From assembly GCA_016709025.1 (NCBI GenBank), contig JADJEQ010000016.1, forward strand, positions 1 to 64,000: 64,000 bases of DNA, written 5' to 3'. The stretch comes from Bacteroidales bacterium (GTDB taxonomy: Bacteria; Bacteroidota; Bacteroidia; Bacteroidales; Lentimicrobiaceae). The first letter of the stretch is position 1. Each line of letters starts with the position of its first letter. The notes below the pieces were generated by a model. That model made no database searches. It was not told the DNA's origin and saw nothing but the letters and a program-made list of their open reading frames with translations. The position numbers and the translations under genes are program-made. This document shows, piece after piece, positions 34,423 to 43,243 of the stretch.

Positions 34423-35046
34423 TCAGAAATTTATAATCGTTTTCACCAGCAGGTAAATTCCAAAAAGCACCAATAGAATGCCAACGGCATGATTGACCAT
34501 AATCAGGAGGCGGGGTTTAAGATACCGCTTAAGTTTGCTGGCAATAATTACCTTCAGGATATCGGTTGTAAAAATTGTCAGCAGGCTGCCTGCAAAAAAC
34601 GTTTTGATAGACCAGGAGTCTGTGCCGTAACCTGAACTTACGGTAACCATTACCGATACCCAGAAGAGCCAGACAAACGGATTGGCAAAGTTCAGAAAAA
34701 ACCCTTTGAAGATGTAGGTAAGAGGCCCGGGCATCTTAACATCAATCAGGTTATTTTCATCAGTAACATGTACTTTCCGAAGGAATGTCACAACCCCGAA
34801 AACAACCAGAATCAGGCCTCCTATAATACCGAACATCAGGTAGTTACGGTCGTTGCCGATCACCTGTACAGCACCTAAATAGCATAGCACCACCAATGCG
34901 AGATCGCTCAGGAAGATACCGCCTGCCAGTAAGATTCCCCGGTACATTCCCCGGTGAATACTGGTCTGGATAAGCGAAAACATGGCCGGCCCAAGCATAA
35001 TGGCAAGGGTAAAACCAAGAATCATACCTTCCAGAAGAGGGTGCAT
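34423..35046 (-). CDS. LysE-family amino-acid exporter
   Basis: A 207-residue membrane protein with about six helices. It starts MHPLLEGMILGFTLAIMLGPAMFSLIQTSI, the typical LysE/RhtB N-terminus with the GP motif, and has a central GFFLNFANPFVWLFWV. LysE-type proteins export amino acids or derivatives by proton exchange. Its start is 6 nt from the end of the GH3 gene upstream, so the two are almost certainly co-transcribed, hinting that it may export a product of that enzyme. Confidence 0.9.
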   Translation of the reverse strand: MHPLLEGMILGFTLAIMLGPAMFSLIQTSIHRGMYRGILLAGGIFLSDLALVVLCYLGAVQVIGNDRNYLMFGIIGGLILVVFGVVTFLRKVHVTDENNLIDVKMPGPLTYIFKGFFLNFANPFVWLFWVSVMVTVSSGYGTDSWSIKTFFAGSLLTIFTTDILKVIIASKLKRYLKPRLLIMVNHAVGILLVLFGIYLLVKTIINF

Positions 35047-35052
35047 ACTAAT

Positions 35053-36606
35053 TTACTTATTCCTCACTTTTTTGTCAAGATACTCTTCCCATCGAATGTG
35101 TTTTTCGTTTTTAACGACCCTGGGAAATTTATTCTGTCCGCCTTCTTTGCCTATTACCTTCATGTAATCGTAAAATAAGTGCAAGGGCAGTACTTCAACA
35201 ATTACTTCCCTGATGGCAGCGATCCGTTCAACACGGTAATCATCGTTCAGGTCCTTCAGGTTTTGGTCAATCCGGTCGCGGACAGCTTTTACATCAATTG
35301 CACTCAGATCAGCGGTGGTACCAAGGTACCATTTATGGGCAAACATGCTATCGTGTTTGATTCCGGCAACGGTAAATTCCGGGACCGGAATATTCATTTG
35401 TTCTTCGAGTAACTGAATTGCCCGGTTCATATTTTCCTGCGAAAGGTGTTCTCCACATAGATTCAGGAAGTGTTTTGTACGGCCGGTGATAACAATTTCA
35501 GATAATGTCTTTGAAGTAAATTTGATGGTGTCGCCGATCAGATAGCGCCAGGCTCCTGCACACGTTGTCATCAGCAGTGCATATTCTTTACCTTCCTCAA
35601 CTTCACTGATGGTGTATGTTTTTGATGTCTTCAGAATATTTCCGTCCGAATCAAAATTTTCATCGGTAAACGGAACAAATTCAAAAAACAGCCCATTGTC
35701 GAGCACCAACTGCATGGCATTGGTATCAGGCCGGCTCTGGTAGGCGATAAAACCTTCGGAAGCCAGGTAGGTTTCAATGTAGATAAGCGGCTTGGAGAGG
35801 AGCTTTTCGAATGTTTTGGCATAAGGCGCCAGTGATACCCCGCCGTGTACATAGATGGAGAGGTTAGGCCATACATCGTGAATGGTTTTTACCTTGTAAT
35901 AGCTGATAATGCGTTCCATCAGAATCTGAACCCAGGCCGGAACGCCTGAAACAACCCCGATATCCCAATTTCTGGCATTCTTAACGATTTCATCAAGTTT
36001 GGTGTTCCAATCCCGCTCTTTCGAAATGCGGTTACCTGGTTTGTAGAAATGCTGGAACCAGAAAGGGATATTCCCGGCGGTGATCCCTGAAAGGTCGCCT
36101 TCATAGTAAGTCCCGTTAAAATGCAGGTGGGTGCTGCCTCCAAGCATCAGAATGCCGCGTTCGTAAAAATCGCGCGGCAAATCGTATTTTGCCAGGGAGA
36201 AGAGCTGCCGGATACTGGTTTTTTTGATTGCCTTCAGCATTTCAGTCGTTACCGGGATGTATTTGCTGGAAGCTTCACTGGTGCCTGAGCTCAACGCAAA
36301 GTACTTGATTTTTCCGGGCCAGCTTACAAAGGCTTCACCATTAAGGGTACGGTACCACCATTGCTGATGGATGGAATTGTAATCGTTTATCGGAACCTGC
36401 TGTTTGAAAGCGTTTACCACATCTTTTCTCTTCAGCATGCCTCCGAAATCATAGGCTTCGCCCAGGGATGTATATTGAGCTGAACGAATTAGCTTCTTTA
36501 ATGTTGCCTCCTGAAGTTTTTCCGGTTTGACGCGCCTGATTTTATCCAGAGGGATTTTACTGGGGAATTCAATGGCACTTTTGATGATTGATCCGAGTAT
36601 AGGCAT
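35053..36606 (-). CDS. GH3-family acyl-acid amido synthetase
   Basis: A 517-residue protein of the GH3 branch of the ANL adenylating superfamily. The SSGTSEASSKYIPVT motif (about residues 104-118) is the ATP-binding P-loop, YLASEGFIAYQ corresponds to the second nucleotide motif, and YLIGDTIKFTS and TGRTKHFLNLCGEHL are the hinge region. Plant members couple jasmonate or auxin to amino acids; bacterial members are largely uncharacterised. I infer an acyl-amino acid ligase. A TAnnTTTG element lies upstream and a LysE exporter gene directly downstream. Confidence 0.9.
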   Translation of the reverse strand: MPILGSIIKSAIEFPSKIPLDKIRRVKPEKLQEATLKKLIRSAQYTSLGEAYDFGGMLKRKDVVNAFKQQVPINDYNSIHQQWWYRTLNGEAFVSWPGKIKYFALSSGTSEASSKYIPVTTEMLKAIKKTSIRQLFSLAKYDLPRDFYERGILMLGGSTHLHFNGTYYEGDLSGITAGNIPFWFQHFYKPGNRISKERDWNTKLDEIVKNARNWDIGVVSGVPAWVQILMERIISYYKVKTIHDVWPNLSIYVHGGVSLAPYAKTFEKLLSKPLIYIETYLASEGFIAYQSRPDTNAMQLVLDNGLFFEFVPFTDENFDSDGNILKTSKTYTISEVEEGKEYALLMTTCAGAWRYLIGDTIKFTSKTLSEIVITGRTKHFLNLCGEHLSQENMNRAIQLLEEQMNIPVPEFTVAGIKHDSMFAHKWYLGTTADLSAIDVKAVRDRIDQNLKDLNDDYRVERIAAIREVIVEVLPLHLFYDYMKVIGKEGGQNKFPRVVKNEKHIRWEEYLDKKVRNK

Positions 36607-36649
36607 CGCAGTAGGTTTTATTCATGAAAAGCTTGTCAGGATAACCCTG

Positions 36650-36657
36650 CAAAAATA
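36650..36657 (-). promoter_or_regulatory. -7 promoter element (TATTTTTG) of the GH3-lysE unit
   Basis: An exact TAnnTTTG match on the minus strand, 44 nt before the ATG at 36606. Confidence 0.45.
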
Positions 36658-36884
36658 CTTTGCATTGATCTTAGTTGAAGAAGTGTGTAGGTTTCCAGGT
36701 GGTAAAATTAGTGAATTTTTATTTTTTTTACGTGAATAAAGGCTGCAAGCCTAAGGAAAGTCGCTTTCAGATCAGTCTGACGCTGATAAATACCAATGAT
36801 TACAGCCAACATACTCTATGATTGGAAATTTCCAGTGGCGGTTTAAGTTTATGTTTAATAGTTCTTTATGACCGGATTTTTTAA

Positions 36885-36892
36885 TAGGTTTG
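36885..36892 (+). promoter_or_regulatory. -7 promoter element (TAGGTTTG) of the endonuclease-like gene
   Basis: An exact TAnnTTTG match, 16 nt before the ATG at 36909. Confidence 0.5.
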
Positions 36893-36908
36893 TATTAAAA
36901 TAGAAATT

Positions 36909-37976
36909 ATGGCAGGGAAAAAGATTGCCGGAAAAATCCTTCGTTTCATCCTGTGGTTGGCCATCACCTTAATTATCATTATAATAGTATTTTTTTCCTG
37001 GCAAACAGCAAACGAATATAGCCCGGAGCCTGTTGACGCAATCAGCGTGAAGGACACTGCAACAGAGGTGGCTGATACAATTGCATTGGTTACATGGAAC
37101 ATTGGTTACTGTGGGTTGGGAGCCGGAATGGACTTCTTCTACGAAGGCGGAACCATGGTCAGGCCCGGAAAGGAAACCTTCGATCAATACCTTGGAGGAG
37201 TCACATACAGGTTGGGCACTTTCGGTACCCCGGACTTTATCTTTCTCCAGGAAGTAGATACCCTGGCGAAAAGAAGCTGGTATACCAATCAATACCGACT
37301 GTTTTGCACCCAATTCCCGGATTACCATTCTTATTTTGCATTAAACTACAATGCCTGGGTCCCGATGCCGGTGCTGCAGCCAATGGGTAAGGTACAGGCA
37401 GGGCTTATGCTGATGGGCAAAGCCACGCCGGTAATGGTAGAAAGACATGCTTTCAATTCGGGGTATACCTGGCCCATGAGCCTGTTTATGCTGAAGAGAT
37501 GCTACCTGCTTGCCAGATACAAAACCGGAAATGGCAAGCAACTTGTTTTGATTAATACACATAATTCTGCCTTTGGCGATGCGGCTGAAATTCGTGAAAA
37601 GGAGCTTTCGCAATTGAAAACACTTATGCTGGAAGAATATTCAAAGGGGAATTATGTGGTCATCGGCGGTGACTGGAACCAGAACCCGGCGATGTTTGAC
37701 AGCACGGCAATCCTTGATCATTATCTTGTTAAAACTATTCAACCGCCGATTCCCGCTGACTTTCTCCCGGCAGGCTGGCAGTATGCCTACGATCCGCAAT
37801 ATCCGACAAACCGCGATGTTGATATCCCCTATACGGATGGTAAAACCAAAACAACACTGATCGATTTTTTTGTGCTTTCACCGAACCTGGGATTGATTTC
37901 AGCCAAAACAATCCCCAATGGTTTTAAAGAGTCGGACCACCAGCCGGTATCCATGAAAATTGTATTAAAAGACTGA
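36909..37976 (+). CDS. Endonuclease/exonuclease/phosphatase-fold protein, membrane-anchored
   Basis: 355 residues. An N-terminal membrane segment at about 11-32 places the catalytic domain outside the cytoplasm. Motifs of the EEP superfamily are present in order: TWNIGYCGLG, LQEVD (catalytic glutamate), LINTHNS, GGDWNQNP and SDHQPVSM (catalytic histidine). Members include sphingomyelinase-like, phosphoinositide-phosphatase-like and DNase-like enzymes. Export suggests a phosphodiesterase acting on lipids or extracellular DNA, but the substrate is not known. The nitroreductase gene follows by 32 nt. Confidence 0.88.
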   Translation: MAGKKIAGKILRFILWLAITLIIIIIVFFSWQTANEYSPEPVDAISVKDTATEVADTIALVTWNIGYCGLGAGMDFFYEGGTMVRPGKETFDQYLGGVTYRLGTFGTPDFIFLQEVDTLAKRSWYTNQYRLFCTQFPDYHSYFALNYNAWVPMPVLQPMGKVQAGLMLMGKATPVMVERHAFNSGYTWPMSLFMLKRCYLLARYKTGNGKQLVLINTHNSAFGDAAEIREKELSQLKTLMLEEYSKGNYVVIGGDWNQNPAMFDSTAILDHYLVKTIQPPIPADFLPAGWQYAYDPQYPTNRDVDIPYTDGKTKTTLIDFFVLSPNLGLISAKTIPNGFKESDHQPVSMKIVLKD

Positions 37977-38008
37977 TCACGTTCAAATTGTAATTTTCAA
38001 ACATCCTT

Positions 38009-38536
38009 ATGAAATCAGATTTCCTTGAGATTTTGCATGAGCGGAAAAGCGTCAGGCAATACAGCGATCAGAAAGTTACGGAAGAACAGCTCGAAACACT
38101 GGTGAGGGCTGGAATGGCAGCGCCATCGGCGGTCAACCGGCAGCCATGGTTTTTTTTCGCCATCAACGACAGGGTTTTGCTCGATGAACTGGGCAATCGG
38201 TTACCTTATGCGAAGATGCTGCTTCAGGCGCCTGCAGCAATTGTTGTATGCGGGAATATGGAAAGGGCACTGGATGCCTGGCAACAGGAATTCTGGATTC
38301 AGGATTGTTCTGCCGCTACTCAAAATATTCTGCTGGCTGCAGGATCAATGGGTCTGGGGTCGGTATGGACTGCTGTTTATCCGGCTACCGACCGGATTGA
38401 AATCGTCAGAAAAGTGCTGATTCTGCCTTCTCACCTCATTCCCCTGAATGTATTACCAATCGGTTATCCCGATGGCCCGCAGAGAGCCAAAGATAAATGG
38501 AAGCCCGAAAATATGATGTGGAACAAATGGCAATGA
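38009..38536 (+). CDS. Nitroreductase-family flavoprotein
   Basis: A 175-residue protein with the FMN-binding N-terminus ERKSVRQYSDQKVTEEQL and APSAVNRQPWFFF, then a mid-region GSMGLGSVWTAVYP and a C-terminal LPIGYPDGP. It is likely a dimeric NAD(P)H-dependent FMN reductase of nitro- or quinone compounds; the natural substrate is unknown. It is likely co-transcribed with the preceding gene. Confidence 0.92.
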   Translation: MKSDFLEILHERKSVRQYSDQKVTEEQLETLVRAGMAAPSAVNRQPWFFFAINDRVLLDELGNRLPYAKMLLQAPAAIVVCGNMERALDAWQQEFWIQDCSAATQNILLAAGSMGLGSVWTAVYPATDRIEIVRKVLILPSHLIPLNVLPIGYPDGPQRAKDKWKPENMMWNKWQ

Positions 38537-38854
38537 ATCCGGATTGATTGTTAGCCCTTTAGCAGGATTTCACGTTTCATCAACTTTTGAACTTTTATAC
38601 CTGAAATCTGAAATCTGAAATCTGAAACCCTGAAACTGACCTGTAACCTGAAATCTGAAATTCTGTAACTCTGTAGTTTTGTAACTTTGAACCCTTTGAA
38701 CTCTTGAACTTTTGAACCCTTGAACTTTTATACCTGGAATCTGAAATCCTGTAACCCTGTAACCCTTAACCCTGAAATTCTGTAACTCTGGAATTTTGTA
38801 ACCTTGAAACCTTTGAACTTCTGAACTCTTGAACTTCTTTCTTTACTTCTTTCT
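38537..38854. repeat. Intergenic repeat field with GAAATCTGAAATC and GTAACCCTG words
   Basis: No gene. Words include CTGAAATCTGAAATCTGAAA (38603-38625), CTGTAACCCTGTAACCC (38750-38770), TTTGAACTTCTGAACTCTTG (38812-38835) and CTTTACTTTTTACTTTTTAC (38845-38875). The last runs into the 3' end of hemW. Confidence 0.8.
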
Positions 38855-40027
38855 TTACTTTTTACTTTTTACTTTAGACTTTTTACTTCTTTTTTGGTTT
38901 TCCACAAAAAACAAATCTGAAGCAATCCCATCGGCCAGCAGTTTCCCTTTCTGTGTCAGGGTATAGATGTCTCCGGATTTATTCATGCTCCCGTTTTTAA
39001 TCCAGGGAAAAGTGTTTTCGGTAAAGTACTCTGAAAAATGGGCTCCGAACTTTAAATTGATCTCCAGGTTGTTACATCCCCACATGGTCCTGAGGCCGGT
39101 CATTACATATTCATTGTAGGTTTGTTCTATGCTCAGTTCTTCGGATTCTGAAGGAATGCTGCTTCGGTTGATGGCTTCCAGATATTCCTTAATTGATGAA
39201 ACATTCCATTGTCTTGATTGGCCATTGTACGAGTGGGCAGACGGACCGAGCCCGAGATAGGTTTCTCCCTTCCAGTAAGCTGTATTGTGCCTTGCATACT
39301 GACCCGGCAAACAATAATTGGATATTTCGTAGTGAAGGTATCCTTTTTCATCCATAAAGTGCATCAACAGTTCAAACTGCCTGGCCGATTGCTGTTCGTC
39401 CACCGGTTTCGCTGTGCCTTTCCGGATCATTACATCGAGGGCTGTTCTGGGTTCTACCGTCAGTGAATAGGCTGAAATATGTGGGATTCCCAGGTCGGTG
39501 GCTGTTTTAATGTTTGAAAGCCAGCCCGCATCATCCAGCGTGGGGATTCCAAAGATAAGATCGAGGGTGAGATTGGAAAAGCCTGCCTCCTGCGCCTGTT
39601 GCAGACATTTTATAGCCTTTGCGGAATCGTGAACCCGGTTCAGGTATGTGAGGTCCTCATCGCGGAACGATTGAATACCAATGCTAAGCCTGTTGATGCC
39701 AATGGTTTTCCATAAGCGGAGGTTCTCCGGAGTAATGTCGTCGGGATTGGCTTCGAGTGTAATTTCAGGTTCTGCAGAAAATACAAAGTGCTTTTTTAAT
39801 GAATCCATCAGTTGTGTGAGCAGTTGCGGTTCCAGCATGGAAGGCGTGCCACCGCCGAAATACAGGGTCTCTATATCTTGTCTGCCGGGGTATTGTTGCC
39901 GGAGTTCTGCTTCATGGCAGATTGCCTGTACCATCGCGGGCATGGTAGCGCGCGATGCAACTGAGAAGAAATTGCAGTAGTGGCATTTCTGCCGGCAATA
40001 GGGGATATGGATGTAGATGCCTGACAT
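38855..40027 (-). CDS. hemW: Radical SAM heme chaperone HemW (HemN-like)
   Basis: 390 residues from the ATG at 40027 (MSGIYIHIPYCRQKCHYCNF); an upstream ATG at 40096 adds only repeat-like sequence. The radical SAM cysteines are C11, C15 and C18. Further conserved blocks are YFGGGTPSML, EANPDD, RLSIGIQSFRDEDL and YEISNYCLPG. The short N-terminus fits HemW, which delivers haem, rather than true HemN, but annotation of the two is often mixed. The last residues (KRSKKSKVKSKK) are encoded by the edge of the repeat field, an unusual tail. Confidence 0.9.
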   Translation of the reverse strand: MSGIYIHIPYCRQKCHYCNFFSVASRATMPAMVQAICHEAELRQQYPGRQDIETLYFGGGTPSMLEPQLLTQLMDSLKKHFVFSAEPEITLEANPDDITPENLRLWKTIGINRLSIGIQSFRDEDLTYLNRVHDSAKAIKCLQQAQEAGFSNLTLDLIFGIPTLDDAGWLSNIKTATDLGIPHISAYSLTVEPRTALDVMIRKGTAKPVDEQQSARQFELLMHFMDEKGYLHYEISNYCLPGQYARHNTAYWKGETYLGLGPSAHSYNGQSRQWNVSSIKEYLEAINRSSIPSESEELSIEQTYNEYVMTGLRTMWGCNNLEINLKFGAHFSEYFTENTFPWIKNGSMNKSGDIYTLTQKGKLLADGIASDLFFVENQKRSKKSKVKSKK

Positions 40028-40398
40028 GGAGCAAAAGTTTAAAGTAAAAAGTAAAAGTCGCAAAGCAAAATACAAAATAGGGGTATAGGTTTGCACAGGT
40101 TAAATCATCAAGCCCAAACTGTAACCTCAACCTTTTTGTCATCCTGAGGCATTCTCAAAAAAATAAGCATAATGCAATATGCCAGACGCGCAGCGCTTTT
40201 CAACGTAGACCATTAATAAACATCAGAAGATAAACGCTCAAACTGCGGGTGTGGCGCAGACTTATCATTGATTCAACAAAAAACGGGTGTCTTGGTTTAG
40301 ATGTTAAAAATAAGTGATTCTGGTTTGGAAATCCTTGTCAGGTGAGGTTAGTTAGCCAGATTTATCCACTAACCCTTGGCCTTAACTCTCACTTGACA
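40028..40398. other. Intergenic region without recognised gene
   Basis: About 370 bp between hemW and the lipid kinase gene. It contains a CCTCAACCTTTTTGTCATCC-type stretch near 40126-40145 and no hairpin, promoter match or gene that I can support. Confidence 0.4.
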
Positions 40399-41331
40399 CT
40401 AATTCCCGACCACAACCCTGATTCCCAATGGAATAACCTCGAATTGCATAGGTGTATGGCCGAGAGATTCGCCATCGGTTTCGAGATATAATGCGGGATC
40501 TGATTCAATTTCAACTTTTGCCCCTCTGAAGGTTTGTACCTGTTTCATCCTCAGGAAAGTGCCATCGTAGAGTTTTTTAACACTCCTGATCACCAGTAAC
40601 CTGCTCACACGGGTAATAATGGTTACATCAAAAAGGCCATCGTCGGGAATGGCGTCGGGGGCCTGCATCATTCCACCCCCGTTAAACCGGCAAATGGCAA
40701 CACTCATGCTGAAAACATCGGCATTTGATTTTTGCCCGTCAACTACAATGCTGCATTTGATCGATTGATAGTAAATCAGGCTGGCCAAAAGGCTGATCAG
40801 GTATGAAAATGGTCCTCCTTTGCCTTCCTGTTTTACTTTGTTGGTCCGATTGGCCACCATTGCGTCGAATCCGAGGCCTGCCATGTTGATAAAATGACGT
40901 TGTTTAGGCAAATCATTCTGTAGATATTGCACCCGGCCAACATCCTGCAGCTTGGTATTACACCTGGTGATCACCTGTATTGCTTCGCGGTAGCCCATCG
41001 GAATGTTGAATGACCGGCCCCAGTCGTTGCCTGTTCCCACTGAAATCATGGCAAGGGTAATTTCCTGCGGAGGGTACTTTTTTTGGGTATACACACCGTT
41101 CAGAACCTCGTTCAGTGTGCCATCGCCACCGACGACGATGATTTTACGATAGCCAGCTTCTATGTATTTTCTGGCAAGTTTTACCGCGTGGTTGGGATGT
41201 TCGGTAAAAATATTGGTAAACCTGATACCGGCTTCGTTGAGCAGGGCAGCAATTTCCAGCCAGTCTTTCTCACCCTTTCGCCTTCCGGCATTGGGATTCA
41301 CAATCACAAACCAATCGCCACTTACATCCAT
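40399..41331 (-). CDS. Diacylglycerol kinase-like lipid kinase (YegS/DagK family)
   Basis: 310 residues. The N-terminal NPNAGRRKG is followed by the nucleotide-binding GGDGTLNEVLNG (68-79) and GTGNDWGRSF. A C-terminal beta sandwich contains GGGMMQAPDAIPDDGLFDV. It phosphorylates diacylglycerol or a related lipid (or sphingoid base) with ATP. Its start is 9 nt from the GT9 gene end, so it closes a GT2-GT9-kinase operon and may recycle lipids from envelope glycan synthesis. Confidence 0.92.
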   Translation of the reverse strand: MDVSGDWFVIVNPNAGRRKGEKDWLEIAALLNEAGIRFTNIFTEHPNHAVKLARKYIEAGYRKIIVVGGDGTLNEVLNGVYTQKKYPPQEITLAMISVGTGNDWGRSFNIPMGYREAIQVITRCNTKLQDVGRVQYLQNDLPKQRHFINMAGLGFDAMVANRTNKVKQEGKGGPFSYLISLLASLIYYQSIKCSIVVDGQKSNADVFSMSVAICRFNGGGMMQAPDAIPDDGLFDVTIITRVSRLLVIRSVKKLYDGTFLRMKQVQTFRGAKVEIESDPALYLETDGESLGHTPMQFEVIPLGIRVVVGN

Positions 41332-41340
41332 AAACGAGGG

Positions 41341-42366
41341 TTATAGTACAATAGCATTAACCATTGCTTCCAGTTTTTGTTTCACATGGGCCGGCGTGAT
41401 GCCGAGCATGCAATGGCAGGAGCCTCCTTCAGTGCAATCATTGCATTCCTTATCAGCAACCAGAAATGAGGCATTCTGCCCAATCGGTGCCCATCTGCCC
41501 GGATGCATCGGCCGGATAGGCGGATAGATACCCAGCGCAATTTTGCCAAGCGCAGCGGCTATGTGCAGCGGACCGGTGCTTGCAGCAATTAGTGCATCGG
41601 CAGCATTGATAAACGAAATCATTTTTTCCAGGCTCATCTTTCCTGTCAGGTCGGTTATTTCCCTGAGATTATTGAAAAAACCTTCCTGAATCAACAGGTC
41701 GCCTTCGGCTTTGGTTCCGGTTACAAATATTCTGTATTTTTCTTTCGGAAGCATGGCAACCAGCCTTGCAAAATTATCAGAACCCCATTCCCGGGCGCTT
41801 CCCTTCGATTTTGGATGAAGAATTAAATTTATCCTTTTAGGGTCAAGCAATGCAGACAAATCAGCGGGTAGAGGTTCAATTTTGTTGAAGCCATACAGAG
41901 CCGGCATCTCTTCAGCAGGGAGCTGAATTTTGCCAAGAATTTTTTCTGCCAGCAGGATATTCAGCTGGGCTTCGTGCAGCGGCGAATCTTTACGCGATAA
42001 CCTGATTAGTTTGTTGCAGTTGAGCCAGTGGTAAAGACGGCCGGTACTACCCATTCTTACCGGAATTCCGGCTTTTCGGGCAAGTATGGCAATTTCCTTG
42101 CGGGGAAAGACATGTAAAATAATATCGGCTTCAAGGCTTCTGAGCAGCGTAATCTGGGTGTTGTCGGAGTGCCCCTGCATTTCGTTCCAATCGAGAAAGA
42201 AGTCAACATGCTTGCAGGCCATAATCACTGGCCTGGTATAGTTTTGGCCCAGAAATGTGATCTTTATGTCCGGGTATTTTTGTTTGATCAGTCCCAGGAG
42301 TGGAAAAGTAAGTACCACATCCCCGATGCTGTCGGTGCGGCTGATGATAATATGTCGTGGATTCAT
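41341..42366 (-). CDS. Glycosyltransferase family 9 (heptosyltransferase-like)
   Basis: A 341-residue GT-B fold protein. The N-terminal RTDSIGDVVLTFPLLGLIK is typical of GT9, and the C-terminal nucleotide-sugar region has AADALIAASTGPLHIAAALGK. Such enzymes add ADP-heptose-type sugars to the lipopolysaccharide core. It overlaps the upstream GT2 gene by 4 nt (ATGA), indicating translational coupling. Confidence 0.92.
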   Translation of the reverse strand: MNPRHIIISRTDSIGDVVLTFPLLGLIKQKYPDIKITFLGQNYTRPVIMACKHVDFFLDWNEMQGHSDNTQITLLRSLEADIILHVFPRKEIAILARKAGIPVRMGSTGRLYHWLNCNKLIRLSRKDSPLHEAQLNILLAEKILGKIQLPAEEMPALYGFNKIEPLPADLSALLDPKRINLILHPKSKGSAREWGSDNFARLVAMLPKEKYRIFVTGTKAEGDLLIQEGFFNNLREITDLTGKMSLEKMISFINAADALIAASTGPLHIAAALGKIALGIYPPIRPMHPGRWAPIGQNASFLVADKECNDCTEGGSCHCMLGITPAHVKQKLEAMVNAIVL

Positions 42367-43139
42367 TTAAACTTGTTTGAAATAGCCCCTGCATTTAGTT
42401 GCCTGAGCTTGATATATTTGAAAAAAGTTGCCTGGGCAGATATGCGGCAGATGATGAAACCGTAGTACCCGTCGAGGAAACCCAGTTTGAAAAAATAATC
42501 CCTGATGAATTTTACCGGGGGTTTAATCAGGATCTGTAATATGCCCGATTTCTTTCCTTCCCTGAAAGCCTGTTCTGCTGTAAGATCGGTAAAACGGTTG
42601 GCCTGGGCAATATGACCTGCGATCGAGTAGTATGAATAGTGAAGAAGGTCGCCTTCAAGGTGCTTAATTTCAACGCCGGGATCCGTAGTAAGTTTTTCGT
42701 GAATGACCTTGCCAGTCCACCGGGCATATTCACGGCTGAAGAGCCTGGTTTTGGTGTCGGGATACCAGCCGCAGTGCTTTACCCATTTGCCGCAGTAGTT
42801 GGTCAGGCGGTTCATGCTGAATGCTGTCTTTAAGGAGTCCATGGCCTTTACAGCCAATATAGAAGCTTTTAACTTTTCCGACAATGCTTCATCGGCGTCA
42901 AGTGATAGAATTAAAGGATATTTTGCCTGTGAATTAGCGAAGTTTTTTGTTTCGGCAAATCCCAGCCAGGTGTGGCTGATAAACCGGGCTCCATGCTCAA
43001 GGCATATGGCTTCAGTACGGTCGGTCGAACCACTGTCAACCACCACCACTTCATCAGCAATCACTCCGACAGACTGAAGACAACGGCCAATATTCCGTTC
43101 TTCATTCAGGGTGATAATTACTACTGAGAGCAAGGCCAT
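42363..43139 (-). CDS. Glycosyltransferase family 2 (WaaE/KdtX-like)
   Basis: 258 residues from the ATG at 43139; an ATG at 43160 would run into the promoter element. The GT-A motifs are VVIITLNEERNIGRCL, DSGSTDRTEAIC and the DxD-type LSLDADEALS. The middle KWVKHCGWYPDTKTRLFSRE and C-terminal FFKLGFLDGYYGF are typical of LPS core glucosyltransferases of the WaaE type. It starts the operon with GT9 and the lipid kinase. Confidence 0.92.
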   Translation of the reverse strand: MALLSVVIITLNEERNIGRCLQSVGVIADEVVVVDSGSTDRTEAICLEHGARFISHTWLGFAETKNFANSQAKYPLILSLDADEALSEKLKASILAVKAMDSLKTAFSMNRLTNYCGKWVKHCGWYPDTKTRLFSREYARWTGKVIHEKLTTDPGVEIKHLEGDLLHYSYYSIAGHIAQANRFTDLTAEQAFREGKKSGILQILIKPPVKFIRDYFFKLGFLDGYYGFIICRISAQATFFKYIKLRQLNAGAISNKFK

Positions 43140-43157
43140 AGGTAATAGTGTAATCTG

Positions 43158-43165
43158 CAAAGATA
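43158..43165 (-). promoter_or_regulatory. -7 promoter element (TATCTTTG) of the GT2-GT9-kinase operon
   Basis: An exact TAnnTTTG match on the minus strand, 19 nt before the ATG at 43139. Confidence 0.5.
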
Positions 43166-43243
43166 ATCACAGCAAAGAAAAAACCCGGTACTTAAGTCAA
43201 TTTTTACCGGTGTTTAGTGATGGATGATATTTATTACCGGAGA

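Larger units (their letters stand above)
36607..36908. other. Divergent intergenic region holding two promoters
   Basis: A 302-bp gap between the divergent GH3 and endonuclease-like genes. It holds a -7 element at each side and an AT-rich centre. No repeat words and no small gene are evident. Confidence 0.5.
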
